Shown: positions 16,573-25,736, counted from the stretch's first letter. The stretch: 64,000 nucleotides of DNA from Actinoplanes sp. N902-109 (GCF_000389965.1 NC_021191.1:3845501-3909500); one strand, 5' to 3'. The notes: generated by a model from the letters alone, not told the origin. Made by a program: numbers and translations.

Positions 16573-18066
16573 TCAGCCGCGCACGAGCGTGTCGTACAGC
16601 TCGGTGAACCGGGCGCGCCGCTGCGCGTAGTGCTCGGTGTGAGCGGGCCGTGGCTCGTAGACGGCGCCGGTGCTGCGGGCGGCCCGGGGGACGTCCGGGG
16701 CCAGCACGTCGAGGGCGAGCAGGGCCGTGCCGCGCTGGGTGGCCCGGTGCCGGGTCACGTGGGTGACGGGGCGGCCGAGGACATCGGCCAGGATCTGCAG
16801 CCAGCCGGGCTGGTCGTTGCTGACCCGGCCGGCCGCCGCGACCTGCACGAGCTGGGGCGCGGCCGGGTGCAGCTCGTCGGCGACCCGGGCGTACGTGATG
16901 GCCACGCCCTCGATGATGGAGCGGAACAGGGTGTCGGCGTCCGTGGCAGCCGACACCCCGGCGAGGGTCGCGCGGGCACCGCCGGCCCAGCCGGGTGCGC
17001 GTTCGCCGGTGAGGTAGGGCAGCACGAGGGGGGTGGCGTCGCTCGGCGGTGCACTCAGGACGTCGTCGAGCGACGGGCTGAGCCGCAGGGTGCTCTGCGC
17101 CCAGCTGACCGCGCGGCCGACATCGTTGATCGCCCCGCCGAGCAGGGAGCGGCGCGCGTCGACCCGGTAGTTCCAGAGCCCGGCCGGCAGGGGGTCGGCG
17201 GGGCCGTCGAGCAGCACCCGCAGCGCCCCGCTGGTGGCGGTCGCGGCGGTCAGCACGGTGGCGTCGGTCGCCCCGGCGCCGATGGTGCTGGCCAGGCCGT
17301 CGGTGATGACCGGGAACCAGACCGCCCGGGCGAGGGCGGGCCGGCGGGCGGCAGTCGCCGGGCCGGCGGGGCTGCTCATGTCGAGCGGCGGTGCGAACTG
17401 CTCGGTGGTGGCGCCCGCGGCGGCGAGCAGTTCGGGGTCGAGGGCGCCGGTGTGCCGGTCGAGCAGGCCGGTCCAGGCCACCGTGGACGTGCCGGCCAGC
17501 GGTTGCCCGATCAGCCGGTCCCAGACGTACTCGCCCAGCGACCACCAGGCCGCGGTGCGGGCCACGACGGCGGGCTGCGTGGCGGCGAGCCAGCGCAGGC
17601 GCGGGGCGTGGTAGCTGGTGTGCAGCCGGGTGCCGGTGCGTTGCTGGACGGCGTGCTCGTCGAGCTCGGCGCGCAGGGCGGCCACCGCGTCGGCGCTGCG
17701 CGCGTCGGCGTAGGTCAGGCACGGGGTGAGCGGGTGCCCGGCCGCGTCGACGGCGATCAGCGAGGCGGCGAAGGTGTCCATGGCGACCCCGGCGATGCGG
17801 GTGCCCAGCCGGGGGTGGCCGGTCACCGCGTCGAGGACCTGCCCGACCTCCGCGGTCACCTGGTCGGGGTCGATGACCGAGGTGCCGTCCGGGGCCACCG
17901 TGAAGGCGTGAGGCACCTTGTGCTGCAGGCCGTGGACCCGGCGGCCGGCGGCGTCGTGCACGCCGCCGCGGGTGGCGGTGGACCCGATGTCCAGCGCGAG
18001 GACCAGCGGGTCCAGCGCTGTGTCGAGGGTGACGTCGGCATCGGTCGGGCTCGTCGCATGGCTCAC
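16573..18066 (-). CDS. FGGY-family carbohydrate kinase
   Basis: 497 residues; ATG with GGGTGAG about 4 nt upstream. FGGY_N begins LVLALDIGSTATRGGVHD (phosphate 1 motif). A substrate-binding TYADARS region is near 128. FGGY_C carries GLASTIGAG, TSGALRVLL and GRVSNDQPGWLQILADVLGRPV. The N-terminus and overall length fit gluconokinase/xylulokinase-type members. The sugar cannot be assigned from sequence alone; pentulose or gluconate are reasonable given the xylan and arabinan enzymes around it, but there is no operon partner to confirm. Confidence 0.85.
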   Translation of the reverse strand: MSHATSPTDADVTLDTALDPLVLALDIGSTATRGGVHDAAGRRVHGLQHKVPHAFTVAPDGTSVIDPDQVTAEVGQVLDAVTGHPRLGTRIAGVAMDTFAASLIAVDAAGHPLTPCLTYADARSADAVAALRAELDEHAVQQRTGTRLHTSYHAPRLRWLAATQPAVVARTAAWWSLGEYVWDRLIGQPLAGTSTVAWTGLLDRHTGALDPELLAAAGATTEQFAPPLDMSSPAGPATAARRPALARAVWFPVITDGLASTIGAGATDATVLTAATATSGALRVLLDGPADPLPAGLWNYRVDARRSLLGGAINDVGRAVSWAQSTLRLSPSLDDVLSAPPSDATPLVLPYLTGERAPGWAGGARATLAGVSAATDADTLFRSIIEGVAITYARVADELHPAAPQLVQVAAAGRVSNDQPGWLQILADVLGRPVTHVTRHRATQRGTALLALDVLAPDVPRAARSTGAVYEPRPAHTEHYAQRRARFTELYDTLVRG

Positions 18067-18087
18067 CCGTCGACCCTAACGCCGGGC

Positions 18088-18834
18088 TTAGATGCCGTCG
18101 CGCTGCTCATTCGCCGCCTCGTGCGCGGCCGCACCGAGCAGGGACTGGCCGGTGGCCGCGGCATCGGCGAGCAACCGCAGGTAGGCGTCGCGGGCGGAGC
18201 AGTCGTCCCGGGCCATGACGAGGTGGATGGCCTGCTGGATGACGGTGCGCACGGCGACCGCCTGGCTGAGCCCGGCCAGCAGTTCCTGACCGCCGTCGTC
18301 CAGTGGCGGGGAGGGCTGCCGGGAGGACACGAGCGGCCGGGACGGGTGGTAGATCAGCCACACGCCGTGGATGACCGGGGTCATCGAGTCGAGGTCACGG
18401 CCGTGCATGTTGAGCACGGCGACGCACTCGCCACTGCCGGTGTACAGCGGGGCCGACATGCTGGCGGTCAGGCCGTAGCGGCGCGCGGCAGCGGCGAACG
18501 CCGGCCACCGCATCGTTGTGGTGAGGTCCGGGGCGACCGTGGGGGCGGCCTCGGCGAGGGCCTGCACGCACGGGCCTTCCCCAGCTTCGTACTGCACGGC
18601 GTCGACGGCCCGGGCCAGCTCGCTGGAGGCCGCCACCGTGACGTGCTGCTCGTCCTGCAGCATCGTGATCGAGGCGTAGTCGACCGGGCCGACCCGGTCC
18701 GCGGTGAGCTGGGCGATCGCCGCCAGCAGCGGCTCCACCTCGGGCGCGTCGTCGGGCGTGGCGGCCAGCTGGGCCAGCGTGGCGGCCAGCGGGCGGGGCA
18801 CCTCGGGTGGTGCCGGCCAGCCGGACAAGGCCAT
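18088..18834 (-). CDS. GAF-ANTAR domain regulator
   Basis: 248 residues. The GAF domain (about 40-190) includes YASITMLQDEQHVTVAASSELARAVDAVQYEAGEGPCVQALAEA, the standard actinobacterial form. A C-terminal ANTAR RNA-binding domain (about 185-245) reads AVAVRTVIQQAIHLVMARDDCSARDAYLRLLADAAATGQSLL. Such proteins bind tandem stem-loops in mRNA leaders to prevent termination. Target and ligand are unknown. It lies 21 bp downstream of nothing coding on its strand except the kinase, so it is probably transcribed alone from the 175-bp region shared with the receiver gene at 19010. Confidence 0.85.
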   Translation of the reverse strand: MALSGWPAPPEVPRPLAATLAQLAATPDDAPEVEPLLAAIAQLTADRVGPVDYASITMLQDEQHVTVAASSELARAVDAVQYEAGEGPCVQALAEAAPTVAPDLTTTMRWPAFAAAARRYGLTASMSAPLYTGSGECVAVLNMHGRDLDSMTPVIHGVWLIYHPSRPLVSSRQPSPPLDDGGQELLAGLSQAVAVRTVIQQAIHLVMARDDCSARDAYLRLLADAAATGQSLLGAAAHEAANEQRDGI

Positions 18835-19009
18835 GGTCGCCCCCGGTGGAGTCGAGCGGTGCGAGGACGCCTGCCCTCGCTGAGGACACTAACGGCCGGC
18901 CGGCGCCCCCAGCGAGCGATTCATCCCCCCGATGGCGTGGCGGGGATTCTCCCAAAGGCCACATGACCGGACACGAGTTCGCATAATCTGGGTCCTGGAG
19001 GTGCGTGAC

Positions 19010-19423
19010 GTGCCGTTCGGCTCAGATGATTTCCGTCCGGTCGTGCTCATTGTCGAGGACGACCCGGACGTGCGTGAGCTGATGGCCTTCACGCTCGATC
19101 AGCGCGGTTTCGCGACGCTCGCCGCGGACGGGCAGGTTGCGGCGCAGGCGCTCTGCCGCGAGCGGGCCGGGCGGATCGACATCCTGATCGCCGACCTGTC
19201 CCTGCCCGGCGAGGTGCCCGGTGGGCTGGCCCGCTGGGTCGCCACGACGTACCCGAAGGTCAAGATCGTGTACGTGAGCGGCATCCCGCGGCACGTCGCC
19301 CTGAGCTCGGGGCTCGTCCAGCCCACCGCGCCGTACCTGGAGAAGCCGGTCAGTCCGGCGGTGCTGGCCAGCACGCTGACGAGCCTGCTGCCACGTGCCC
19401 AGGCCGCCCCGGAGGACTGGTAG
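19010..19423 (+). CDS. Stand-alone response-regulator receiver (CheY-like)
   Basis: 137 residues from a GTG 7 nt after GGAGGTG; a CATAAT -10-like hexamer is at 18982. Receiver motifs: VVLIVEDDPDVRELM, phospho-Asp about 62 in ILIADLSLPG, IVYVSG with Ser at the Thr position, and LEKPVSPAVL with the conserved Lys. No output domain. Six nucleotides separate it from an HPt gene, so the two likely exchange phosphate. This makes a split phosphorelay whose kinase is elsewhere. Confidence 0.85.
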   Translation: MPFGSDDFRPVVLIVEDDPDVRELMAFTLDQRGFATLAADGQVAAQALCRERAGRIDILIADLSLPGEVPGGLARWVATTYPKVKIVYVSGIPRHVALSSGLVQPTAPYLEKPVSPAVLASTLTSLLPRAQAAPEDW

Positions 19424-19429
19424 GCCGCG

Positions 19430-19819
19430 GTGCCGGGGGAGGAGCACCGCCGCGGCATCCGGGCCCGGCTCGACGAGATCGGTGGCACGGAGCACCCCGG
19501 CCCCGGGCGCGCCCTGGTGGCACGGCTGCTGCGCTCGTACGTGACCAAGACCCCGCCGGGCATCGACCGGCTGGCCGAGCTGTGCCGGGCCGGGGATGTC
19601 GAGGGGGTCCGCGACCAGGCGCACGCCCTCAAGGGTTCGGCCACCAACCTCGGTGTGACGGCCCTGGCCGTACTGTTCGCGGAGCTGGAGAGTGCTGCCC
19701 GCGCGGGCCGCTTGCCGCGGACCGATGCGCTGCTGAGCCAGGTCCGTGCGACGTACGAGGAGGTGGCGCCGGTGTGCACCCGGCTGGCCGAGGAACTCGA
19801 GGGCCCGGCCGCCCCCTGA
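19430..19819 (+). CDS. Histidine phosphotransfer (HPt) protein
   Basis: 129 residues from a GTG 6 nt after the receiver's TAG; translational coupling is likely since the nearest GGAGG is 16 nt away. The HPt signature is DQAHALKGSATNLGVTALAVLFAELE with phospho-accepting His about 65, preceded by LVARLLRSYVTKTPPGIDRLAELCRAGD. It is an all-helical domain without any other module. It is presumably the phosphate donor or acceptor of the receiver encoded just upstream. Stand-alone HPt genes are uncommon in actinomycetes. Confidence 0.85.
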   Translation: MPGEEHRRGIRARLDEIGGTEHPGPGRALVARLLRSYVTKTPPGIDRLAELCRAGDVEGVRDQAHALKGSATNLGVTALAVLFAELESAARAGRLPRTDALLSQVRATYEEVAPVCTRLAEELEGPAAP

Positions 19820-19844
19820 TCGGCCGGTGTGGTTGGCTCGGCCG

Positions 19845-20513
19845 GTGAATCTTCTGCTGACCTCCAGTGGCCTGCGCAACGAGTCCTTGCGCGAGGCGCT
19901 GCGCGAGATGCTGGGCAAGCCGTTCGGGTCGGCGAACCTGGTGTACGTACCGACGGCGTCGGTCGCCGAGCCCGGCGACCACGGCTGGTTCGTCGACAAC
20001 CTGGTCCGGGCGCACGGCCTGGGCTGGCGCGAGTTCGACGTCCTGGAGCTCAACGGGCTGCCCCGGCCGATGGTGCTCGACCGGTTGCGGCACGCCGACG
20101 TCATCTACGTCGAGGGCGGCAGCCATTACCACCTCGCCCGCAGCATCACCGGCAACGACCTGGCCGGCGAGTTCCTGGCGGCGTTGCAGAACCGGGTGTA
20201 CGTAGGGTCCAGCGCCGGGTCGATGGTGTTCAGCCGGCATCTGGACGAGCACTCCGCCGACGTCATCGGGGACGCCGCCGACCTGCACGTGCTCGGCGCG
20301 ACGACCGTACAGCCACCGTTCGGGCTCTTCGACTGGTATCTCAAGCCGCACCTGCACTCGCCGGACTTCGCCGGGCGCGACGACGCCTGGGCCGACCGCA
20401 TCGTCGCGCGGGCGGGCTTCCCGATCTACTTCATCGACGACGACACGGCTGTGCGGGTCCGCGACGACAAGGTGGACGTCGTCTCCGAGGGCCGATGGCG
20501 GTTCCATCCCTGA
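19845..20513 (+). CDS. Peptidase S51-like (peptidase E / class I GATase fold)
   Basis: 222 residues from a GTG; no strong Shine-Dalgarno. The start region NLLLTSSGLRNESLREALREMLG is typical of peptidase E-like proteins. The nucleophile elbow is VYVGSSAGSMVFS (Ser about 126), with VIYVEGGSHYHLARSI before it. The His is in LGATTVQPPFGLFDWYLKPHLH. Family members cleave Asp-Xaa dipeptides or cyanophycin-type products. Cytoplasmic. No operon link beyond the 25-nt gap after the HPt gene. Confidence 0.8.
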   Translation: MNLLLTSSGLRNESLREALREMLGKPFGSANLVYVPTASVAEPGDHGWFVDNLVRAHGLGWREFDVLELNGLPRPMVLDRLRHADVIYVEGGSHYHLARSITGNDLAGEFLAALQNRVYVGSSAGSMVFSRHLDEHSADVIGDAADLHVLGATTVQPPFGLFDWYLKPHLHSPDFAGRDDAWADRIVARAGFPIYFIDDDTAVRVRDDKVDVVSEGRWRFHP

Positions 20514-20591
20514 TCTTCTTGTGGCCGCCGGGGATCGAAGACTATCGTTCGATCTTGCCGGTGTGGGTGTGCCCGTGATGCGGAGGCATGG

Positions 20592-23500
20592 ATGACTCGA
20601 TGGCTGCGGGCGTGGGCCGGACTCCTGAAGGCACCATTGACGGCCCTGCTGACGGCACCGTTGACGGCCCTGCTGACGGCGCTGCTGATGGCGTCGTCGA
20701 TGGCCCTGCTGACGGCACCGTTGCCGGCGCACGCGGCCGGGAAACCGGCGAAGGCGGCGCACGCGGTGACCTTCGACGGCTATTCGTTCCTGGTCGACGG
20801 GACGCGCACCTATCTCTGGTCGGGGGAGTTCCACTACTTCCGGTTGCCGAGCCCCGGCCTGTGGCGGGACATCTTCCAGAAGATGAAGGCGGCCGGGTTC
20901 AACACCACGTCGCTCTATTTCGACTGGGGATATCACTCGCCGCGCCCGGGCGTGTACGACTTCACCGGGGTACGCGACGTCGACCTGCTGCTCGACATGG
21001 CGCAGCAGGCCGGTCTGTATGTCATCGCCCGGCCGGCGCCCTACATCAACGCCGAGGTCGACGGTGGGGGACTGCCCGGCTGGCTCACCACCAAGGACGA
21101 GCACAACCGCACCGACGACCCGAAGTTCTATGCGTACGCCGATGAGTGGCTGTCCCGGATCGACACGATCGTGGCGCGGCACCAGCTCACCAACGGCACC
21201 GGTACAGTCATCGCCTACCAGGTCGAGAACGAGTACTACAACGGTGACGCCCCCAGCCGCCGATACATGCAGCACCTGGAGGACAAGGCCCGCGCCGACG
21301 GCATCACGGTGCCGTTGACGGGCAACAACAACGGCACCTTCAACGAGGGGGTGGGCAAGCTCGACATCGACGGGCCGGACGCCTACCCGCAGGGTTTCAA
21401 CTGCTCGAACCCGTCGGTGTGGCAGGGTGTCCCGGACATCGGCTACGACCATCCGGCGGGGCGCCCGCTCTACACCCCGGAGTTCCAGGGCGGTGCCTTC
21501 GACCCGTGGGGCGGGCCGGGGTACGACAAGTGCGCGCAGCTGATCAACGACCAGTTCGCGAACGTCTTCTACAAGAACAACATCGCGGTGGGCTCGACCG
21601 CCCAGAGTTTCTACATGACCTACGGCGGTACGAACTGGGGGTGGCTGGGCGAGCCGCAGAACTACACGTCCTACGACTACGGCGCGGCCATCCGGGAGAA
21701 TCGGCAGCTGGATCCGAAGTACTACCAGGACAAGCTGATCGGCTACCTGACCCAGTCGGTGCCGGATCTGACGAAGACCGACCGCATCCCGGTGACCGCC
21801 CCGGACAACCCGGCTGTCCTCGACACCGCCCGCCGCAACCCCGACACCGGCGCGCAGTTCCACGTGCTGCGGCACACCGACTCCACCTCGACGGCGGTCG
21901 ACCGGACGCACATCGCGATCGATGTCAACGCCCGGACACCGTCGTACACCCATGACGACGCCGATGCGGCTCTGCAGTACACCGGCGCGTGGTCGCATGT
22001 GGCCGACCAGAGCTACACCGGCAGCGACTACCGGAACACCGAGTCGTTCTCCCGCACCGCCGGTGACGCGCTCACCGTGCCGTTCACCGGCAGCACGATC
22101 CGCTGGATCGGCTCGAGGACCGGCAATCACGGGTACGCCGATGTCTACCTCGACGGCGTCAAGCAGACCACCGTGGACGCCTCCGGGCTGGCCGCGCAGG
22201 CGGTGCTCTTCCAGGCCACCGGGCTTGCGGACGGCCCGCACACCCTGCGGATCGTGGTCACCGGCACGCACGCGGCCGGGTCGACCGACGACTTCGTGGC
22301 GGTCGACGCGATCGACCTGTCCCCGGCTGCGACCCCGGCCGAGCCGGTCTATCCCAGCGTGCCGCAGAAGCCGGGCACCGCGATCACCCTCAACGGCCGG
22401 GAATCCAAGCTGATCGTCGCCGGGATCGCGCTCGGCGGGACCCAGCTGCGGTATTCGACCTCCGAACTGCTCACCCAGGCCGGCATCGGGGCGCGCGACG
22501 TGGCGGTGCTCTACGGCGACCCGGGCACCGACGGCGAGACCGTGCTGCACGCCGAGGCCCGCCCGGTGGTGCGGGGCGCGGTCGAGCAGACCTGGGACCC
22601 GGCGACCGGTGACCTGCGGCTCAACTACACCCACAGCGGGCTGGCCCGGGTCACCGTGCAGCAGCCGGGGCACCGGCCGCTCCTGCTGCTGCTGGCCGAC
22701 AAGCCGACCGCGGAGACGTTCTGGCGCCAGGACACCGCGACCGGGCCGGTGCTGGTGCGGGGCACCCATCTGCTGCGGACGGCGACCAGCCGGTCCGGCG
22801 GGCGCACCCTCGACCTGACCGGGGACAACGGCACCGACCCGGCGATCGAGGTGTTCAGCACGGCCACGACGATCCGGTGGAACGGTGCTGTGGTTCGTAC
22901 CGGCGGGGGAAGCGGAACCATCCCGGCCGCCGCGCCCATCTCGTTGCCCGCCCTGAAGAATTGGCAGCACGAGACGGAGTCGCCCGAGGCGCAGCCCGGG
23001 TTCGACGACTCCGCCTGGGTGGTGGCCGACAAGACCACGACGTTCAGCAGCACCGGCCCGGGATCGCTGCCGGTGCTCTACGCCGACGACTACGGGTTCC
23101 ACACCGGCAGCACCTGGTACCGCGGCCGGTTCCCGGCGCCGACCGGCGTGACGGGCGTGCACCTGACCTCGGATTCCGGTGGCGGCGCGCAAGCCTTCTC
23201 GGTCTGGGTCAACGGTGTGTTCCTGGGCAGTTCGACCACCGGCACCGGCAACTTCCCGTTCCCCGCGGGCGTGCTGACGACCGGCGACAACATCCTCTCG
23301 GTGCTGACCGTCAACATGGGCCACGAGGAGGACTACAACTCCACCAACGGCAACAAGGCGGCCCGCGGGCTCACCGGCGCGTCGCTGATCGGGGCGCCGG
23401 CGACGCCGATCACCTGGCGGCTGCAAGGGGTGCGCGGCGGCGAGAAACCGGTCGACCCGGTGCGCGGGCCGCTGGCCACCGGCGGCTTGTTCGGGGAACG

Positions 23501-24674
23501 GGCCGGCTGGCAGTTGCCGGGCTTCAACGACCGCCGGTGGGACACCGTTTCCCTGCCCGACCGGGACACCACTCCCGGCGTCTCGTGGTACCGCACGACT
23601 GCCGATCTGCGGCTGCCCAAAGGTCAGGACACGTCGCTGGGTCTCACCATCGCCGATGACCCGTCGCACCGCTACCGGGCCGAGCTGTACGTGAACGGCT
23701 GGCTGATGGGCAACTACGTCAACTATCTGGGGCCGCAGCACAGCTTCCCCATCCCGAACGGCATCCTCAGGACCCGGGGACGCAACACGATCGCCATCGC
23801 CGTGTGGAATCTCGACGGCACGACGGGCGGCCTCGGGCAGGTGTCGCTGACCAGCTACGGCAGCTATGCGTCCGCCCTGAAGGTCGACGATGTCGAGAGC
23901 CCCGGCTACGACGCTCGCACGTACGCGATCCCCCCGGCACCGAAGGTCAGCGTCCGGCTGCAGGTGCCGTCGGGCGTGCGGCCCGGCACGCCGTTCACCG
24001 CCACGGCGACGGTGAGCGGACTGCGCGGCGGCTCTGCTGCGGACGCTGAGCTGAGCGCCCCGGCCGGCTGGACCGTCAGCGCCCCCGCCCGGGTGTCGCC
24101 GACCGTCTTCCGCTGGCAGGTCACCCCGCCGACCGGCCCCCAGCCGGTGACGGCCGCCCTCACCGCGACCGTCACCTACCGCGGGGGCAGCGCGCGGGAC
24201 GAGCGCATCGTCGGCAGCTACGCGCCACCACCGGCGGGGCAGGTCGCGGTGAGCAGCCTGCCGTTCCTGTCGGCGGCCAACGGCTGGGGCCCGGTCGAAC
24301 GCGACACCAGCAACGGCGAGCAGGCGGCCGGCGATGGCAGGCCGATCAGCATCGCCGGCCAGGCGTACCCCCTCGGGCTGGGTACCCACGCCACCAGCGA
24401 CATCCAGCTGTACCTGGGCGGCGGCTGCACCCGGTTCACGGCCGCGGCCGGGGTCGACGACGAGCAGAACGGCGGCGGCTCGGTGAGCTTCCAGGTGCTC
24501 GCCGACGGCAGGCCGCTGGTCACCACGCCGGTGCTGCGCGGCGGTGCGGCGGCCACGCCGATCGATGTGGACGTGACCGGCGCGCAGGCCCTGGAACTCG
24601 TGGTGAGCGACGGCGGCGACGGTAACGGCAGCGACCACGCCGACTGGGCGGTCCCGACCCTGGTGTGCGGTTGA
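20592..24674 (+). CDS. Secreted multidomain GH35 beta-galactosidase
   Basis: 1360 residues; ATG with GGAGG 7 nt upstream. An unusually long repetitive signal peptide (1-48). GH35 catalytic domain about 55-400 with acid/base Glu 214 in YQVENEYYNG and nucleophile Glu 297 in LYTPEFQGG. An inserted or following sugar-binding-like domain about 450-575 (DAALQYTGAWSHVADQSYTGSDYRNTESF). Two beta-galactosidase jelly-roll domains about 830-930 and 990-1090. A NEW3 alpha-galactosidase-associated domain about 1115-1215, then a C-terminal NPCBM about 1220-1360. Expected to release galactose from beta-galactan or pectic/arabinogalactan side chains outside the cell. No CebR-type box is visible upstream. Confidence 0.92.
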   Translation: MTRWLRAWAGLLKAPLTALLTAPLTALLTALLMASSMALLTAPLPAHAAGKPAKAAHAVTFDGYSFLVDGTRTYLWSGEFHYFRLPSPGLWRDIFQKMKAAGFNTTSLYFDWGYHSPRPGVYDFTGVRDVDLLLDMAQQAGLYVIARPAPYINAEVDGGGLPGWLTTKDEHNRTDDPKFYAYADEWLSRIDTIVARHQLTNGTGTVIAYQVENEYYNGDAPSRRYMQHLEDKARADGITVPLTGNNNGTFNEGVGKLDIDGPDAYPQGFNCSNPSVWQGVPDIGYDHPAGRPLYTPEFQGGAFDPWGGPGYDKCAQLINDQFANVFYKNNIAVGSTAQSFYMTYGGTNWGWLGEPQNYTSYDYGAAIRENRQLDPKYYQDKLIGYLTQSVPDLTKTDRIPVTAPDNPAVLDTARRNPDTGAQFHVLRHTDSTSTAVDRTHIAIDVNARTPSYTHDDADAALQYTGAWSHVADQSYTGSDYRNTESFSRTAGDALTVPFTGSTIRWIGSRTGNHGYADVYLDGVKQTTVDASGLAAQAVLFQATGLADGPHTLRIVVTGTHAAGSTDDFVAVDAIDLSPAATPAEPVYPSVPQKPGTAITLNGRESKLIVAGIALGGTQLRYSTSELLTQAGIGARDVAVLYGDPGTDGETVLHAEARPVVRGAVEQTWDPATGDLRLNYTHSGLARVTVQQPGHRPLLLLLADKPTAETFWRQDTATGPVLVRGTHLLRTATSRSGGRTLDLTGDNGTDPAIEVFSTATTIRWNGAVVRTGGGSGTIPAAAPISLPALKNWQHETESPEAQPGFDDSAWVVADKTTTFSSTGPGSLPVLYADDYGFHTGSTWYRGRFPAPTGVTGVHLTSDSGGGAQAFSVWVNGVFLGSSTTGTGNFPFPAGVLTTGDNILSVLTVNMGHEEDYNSTNGNKAARGLTGASLIGAPATPITWRLQGVRGGEKPVDPVRGPLATGGLFGERAGWQLPGFNDRRWDTVSLPDRDTTPGVSWYRTTADLRLPKGQDTSLGLTIADDPSHRYRAELYVNGWLMGNYVNYLGPQHSFPIPNGILRTRGRNTIAIAVWNLDGTTGGLGQVSLTSYGSYASALKVDDVESPGYDARTYAIPPAPKVSVRLQVPSGVRPGTPFTATATVSGLRGGSAADAELSAPAGWTVSAPARVSPTVFRWQVTPPTGPQPVTAALTATVTYRGGSARDERIVGSYAPPPAGQVAVSSLPFLSAANGWGPVERDTSNGEQAAGDGRPISIAGQAYPLGLGTHATSDIQLYLGGGCTRFTAAAGVDDEQNGGGSVSFQVLADGRPLVTTPVLRGGAAATPIDVDVTGAQALELVVSDGGDGNGSDHADWAVPTLVCG
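20631..20725 (+). repeat. Tandem repeats inside the GH35 signal peptide
   Basis: Degenerate repeats of an 8-codon unit encode TALLTAPL-like blocks (TALLTAPLTALLTALLMASS then MALLTAPLPA). A 22-nt block starting GGCCCTGCTGACGGCACC occurs identically at 20642-20663 and 20702-20723, 60 bp apart. This looks like slippage or unequal-crossover expansion of the hydrophobic core. Confidence 0.8.
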
Positions 24675-24763
24675 GGGGGTGATGTCCGCCTCATTGGCGT
24701 TTGACGGCCCGGGCAGCGGGGATTGATCAGTCCACTCGCCGTCAGGTTCGGAGGGACGCCTCG

Positions 24764-25237
24764 GTGGATATTGCTGATCTTCTTGCCGGTGTGCAGCGTG
24801 GCGCCCGGCTCCCCGGTCACCGGGAGAGCCTGCGGGTGGTCAGCGGGGTGACCGGCGCGCTCGCCGACGTCCTTCCGTCGCGCGCGTCGGAGCTGCTCAC
24901 CCCGCACCTGCCCGCCGAGGTCCGCAGCCGGCTGCACGGCCGCGTGCGCACCGAGACCCCGGCGACCTGCCGCGGCTTCCTCGACCGGATCACCACGATC
25001 CTGTACGTGGACGAGCCCGACAACGCATTCCTGGCGCGCGTGGTGCTGGGGCAGCTCAACACCGCCCTGCGGGTGCTCAGCCCGGCGGCGTTCGCCCACC
25101 TCGTGGCCCCCGACCTGCGCCCGCTGCTCCGGTCCGGGCGCCCGGCCGTGGCCCGCACCCCCGCTCGCTCGCCGCTCCTCACGGCCCAGGTCCGGGTGCC
25201 CACGGTCACCCCGGCACCGCGCACGCAGGTCGCCTGA
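24764..25237 (+). CDS. DUF2267-like protein
   Basis: 157 residues from a GTG 8 nt after GGAGGGA. The region RESLRVVSGVTGALADVLPSRASELLTPHLPAEVRSRL and a second similar helical block (NAFLARVVLGQLNTALRVLSPAAFAHLVAPDLRPLL) give the paired helical arrangement of DUF2267 proteins, which have no established function and are often stress-associated. The C-terminal about 30 residues are proline/threonine-rich and likely disordered. No clear operon partner; the next gene starts 57 bp downstream with its own leaderless signal. Confidence 0.7.
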   Translation: MDIADLLAGVQRGARLPGHRESLRVVSGVTGALADVLPSRASELLTPHLPAEVRSRLHGRVRTETPATCRGFLDRITTILYVDEPDNAFLARVVLGQLNTALRVLSPAAFAHLVAPDLRPLLRSGRPAVARTPARSPLLTAQVRVPTVTPAPRTQVA

Positions 25238-25294
25238 CCACACCCGGCGGCACCGCCTCGGCCCGGACGCTTGAGCTGTCGCTACCGTGGTCGG

Positions 25295-25657
25295 GTGAGC
25301 AGCGGGGGAGGGGCCGGCGGATGCACGGTGACGGTCTGCGGGGAGTGTGTGGCGGTCGGGCGCCGGCGGCCGGATCCGGCGGGGCAGATGCGGCGGCTGC
25401 GTGCGGTGCTGGGCCGGGAGCATGACGTCCGGCAGAGCCGGTGCCTTGATGCGTGCTCGCAGGCCAACGTCATGGTGGTGCAGCCGGCCCGGCAGGCGCG
25501 GCGGGCCGGGGCCAAGCCGGTGTGGCTGGGTCTGATGCTGCACGAGGAGATGCTCGACGATCTCGCCGCCTGGGTGCTGGCCGGTGGCCCGGGTGTCGAG
25601 CCGCTGCCGGTGCTGCTGTCGCTGTCGGAGCTGCCGCCCGCGCGACGCGGCCGGTGA
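25295..25657 (+). CDS. DUF1636-type thioredoxin-fold [2Fe-2S] protein
   Basis: About 120 residues. TACCGT at 25283-25288 lies 6 nt before the GTG, so a leaderless start is likely. Cysteines are arranged as CGEC near the N-terminus and CLDAC about 30 residues later (RQSRCLDACSQANVMVVQPARQ), the pattern of thioredoxin-like [2Fe-2S] ferredoxins and the DUF1636 metal-binding family. The end (LHEEMLDDLAAWVLAGGPGVEPLPVLLSLS) is also typical. Probably an electron carrier or metal-handling protein; partner unknown. The first xylanase-promoter palindrome begins at its stop codon. Confidence 0.75.
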   Translation: MSSGGGAGGCTVTVCGECVAVGRRRPDPAGQMRRLRAVLGREHDVRQSRCLDACSQANVMVVQPARQARRAGAKPVWLGLMLHEEMLDDLAAWVLAGGPGVEPLPVLLSLSELPPARRGR

Positions 25658-25734
25658 ACCTCCGGAAGTTTCAAGTGCACCCTGCTGAGCAAATGCTGCT
25701 CAGAATGCTGGCATGCGCCGGTACTTCCGGAAGT
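25658..25734 (+). promoter_or_regulatory. Paired CTTCCGGAAG-type palindromes and hairpin upstream of GH11
   Basis: ACTTCCGGAAGT at 25723-25734 is a perfect 12-bp palindrome ending 2 nt before the -35. A near copy, ACCTCCGGAAGT, is at 25658-25669 and continues into CGGAAGTTTC, which resembles the GAAANTTTC elements described upstream of Streptomyces xylanases (recalled, not checked). Between them CTGAGCA-N5-TGCTCAG (25685-25703) can form a 7-bp hairpin. These are candidate sites for a second, xylan-linked regulator. Confidence 0.45.
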
Positions 25735-25736
25735 TG

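Noticed and set aside
20588..21145. Overlapping frame reading GTIDGPADGTVDGPADG, resembling a repeat protein
   Set aside because: It is the second frame of the signal-peptide repeats; the GH35 frame has the ribosome binding site and the domains.
19629..24638. A 1669-codon open frame on the minus strand opposite the GH35 gene
   Set aside because: It is a high-GC shadow: low-complexity Arg/Gly/Val/Ala composition with no domain, no start signal, and it covers three clearly real plus-strand genes.
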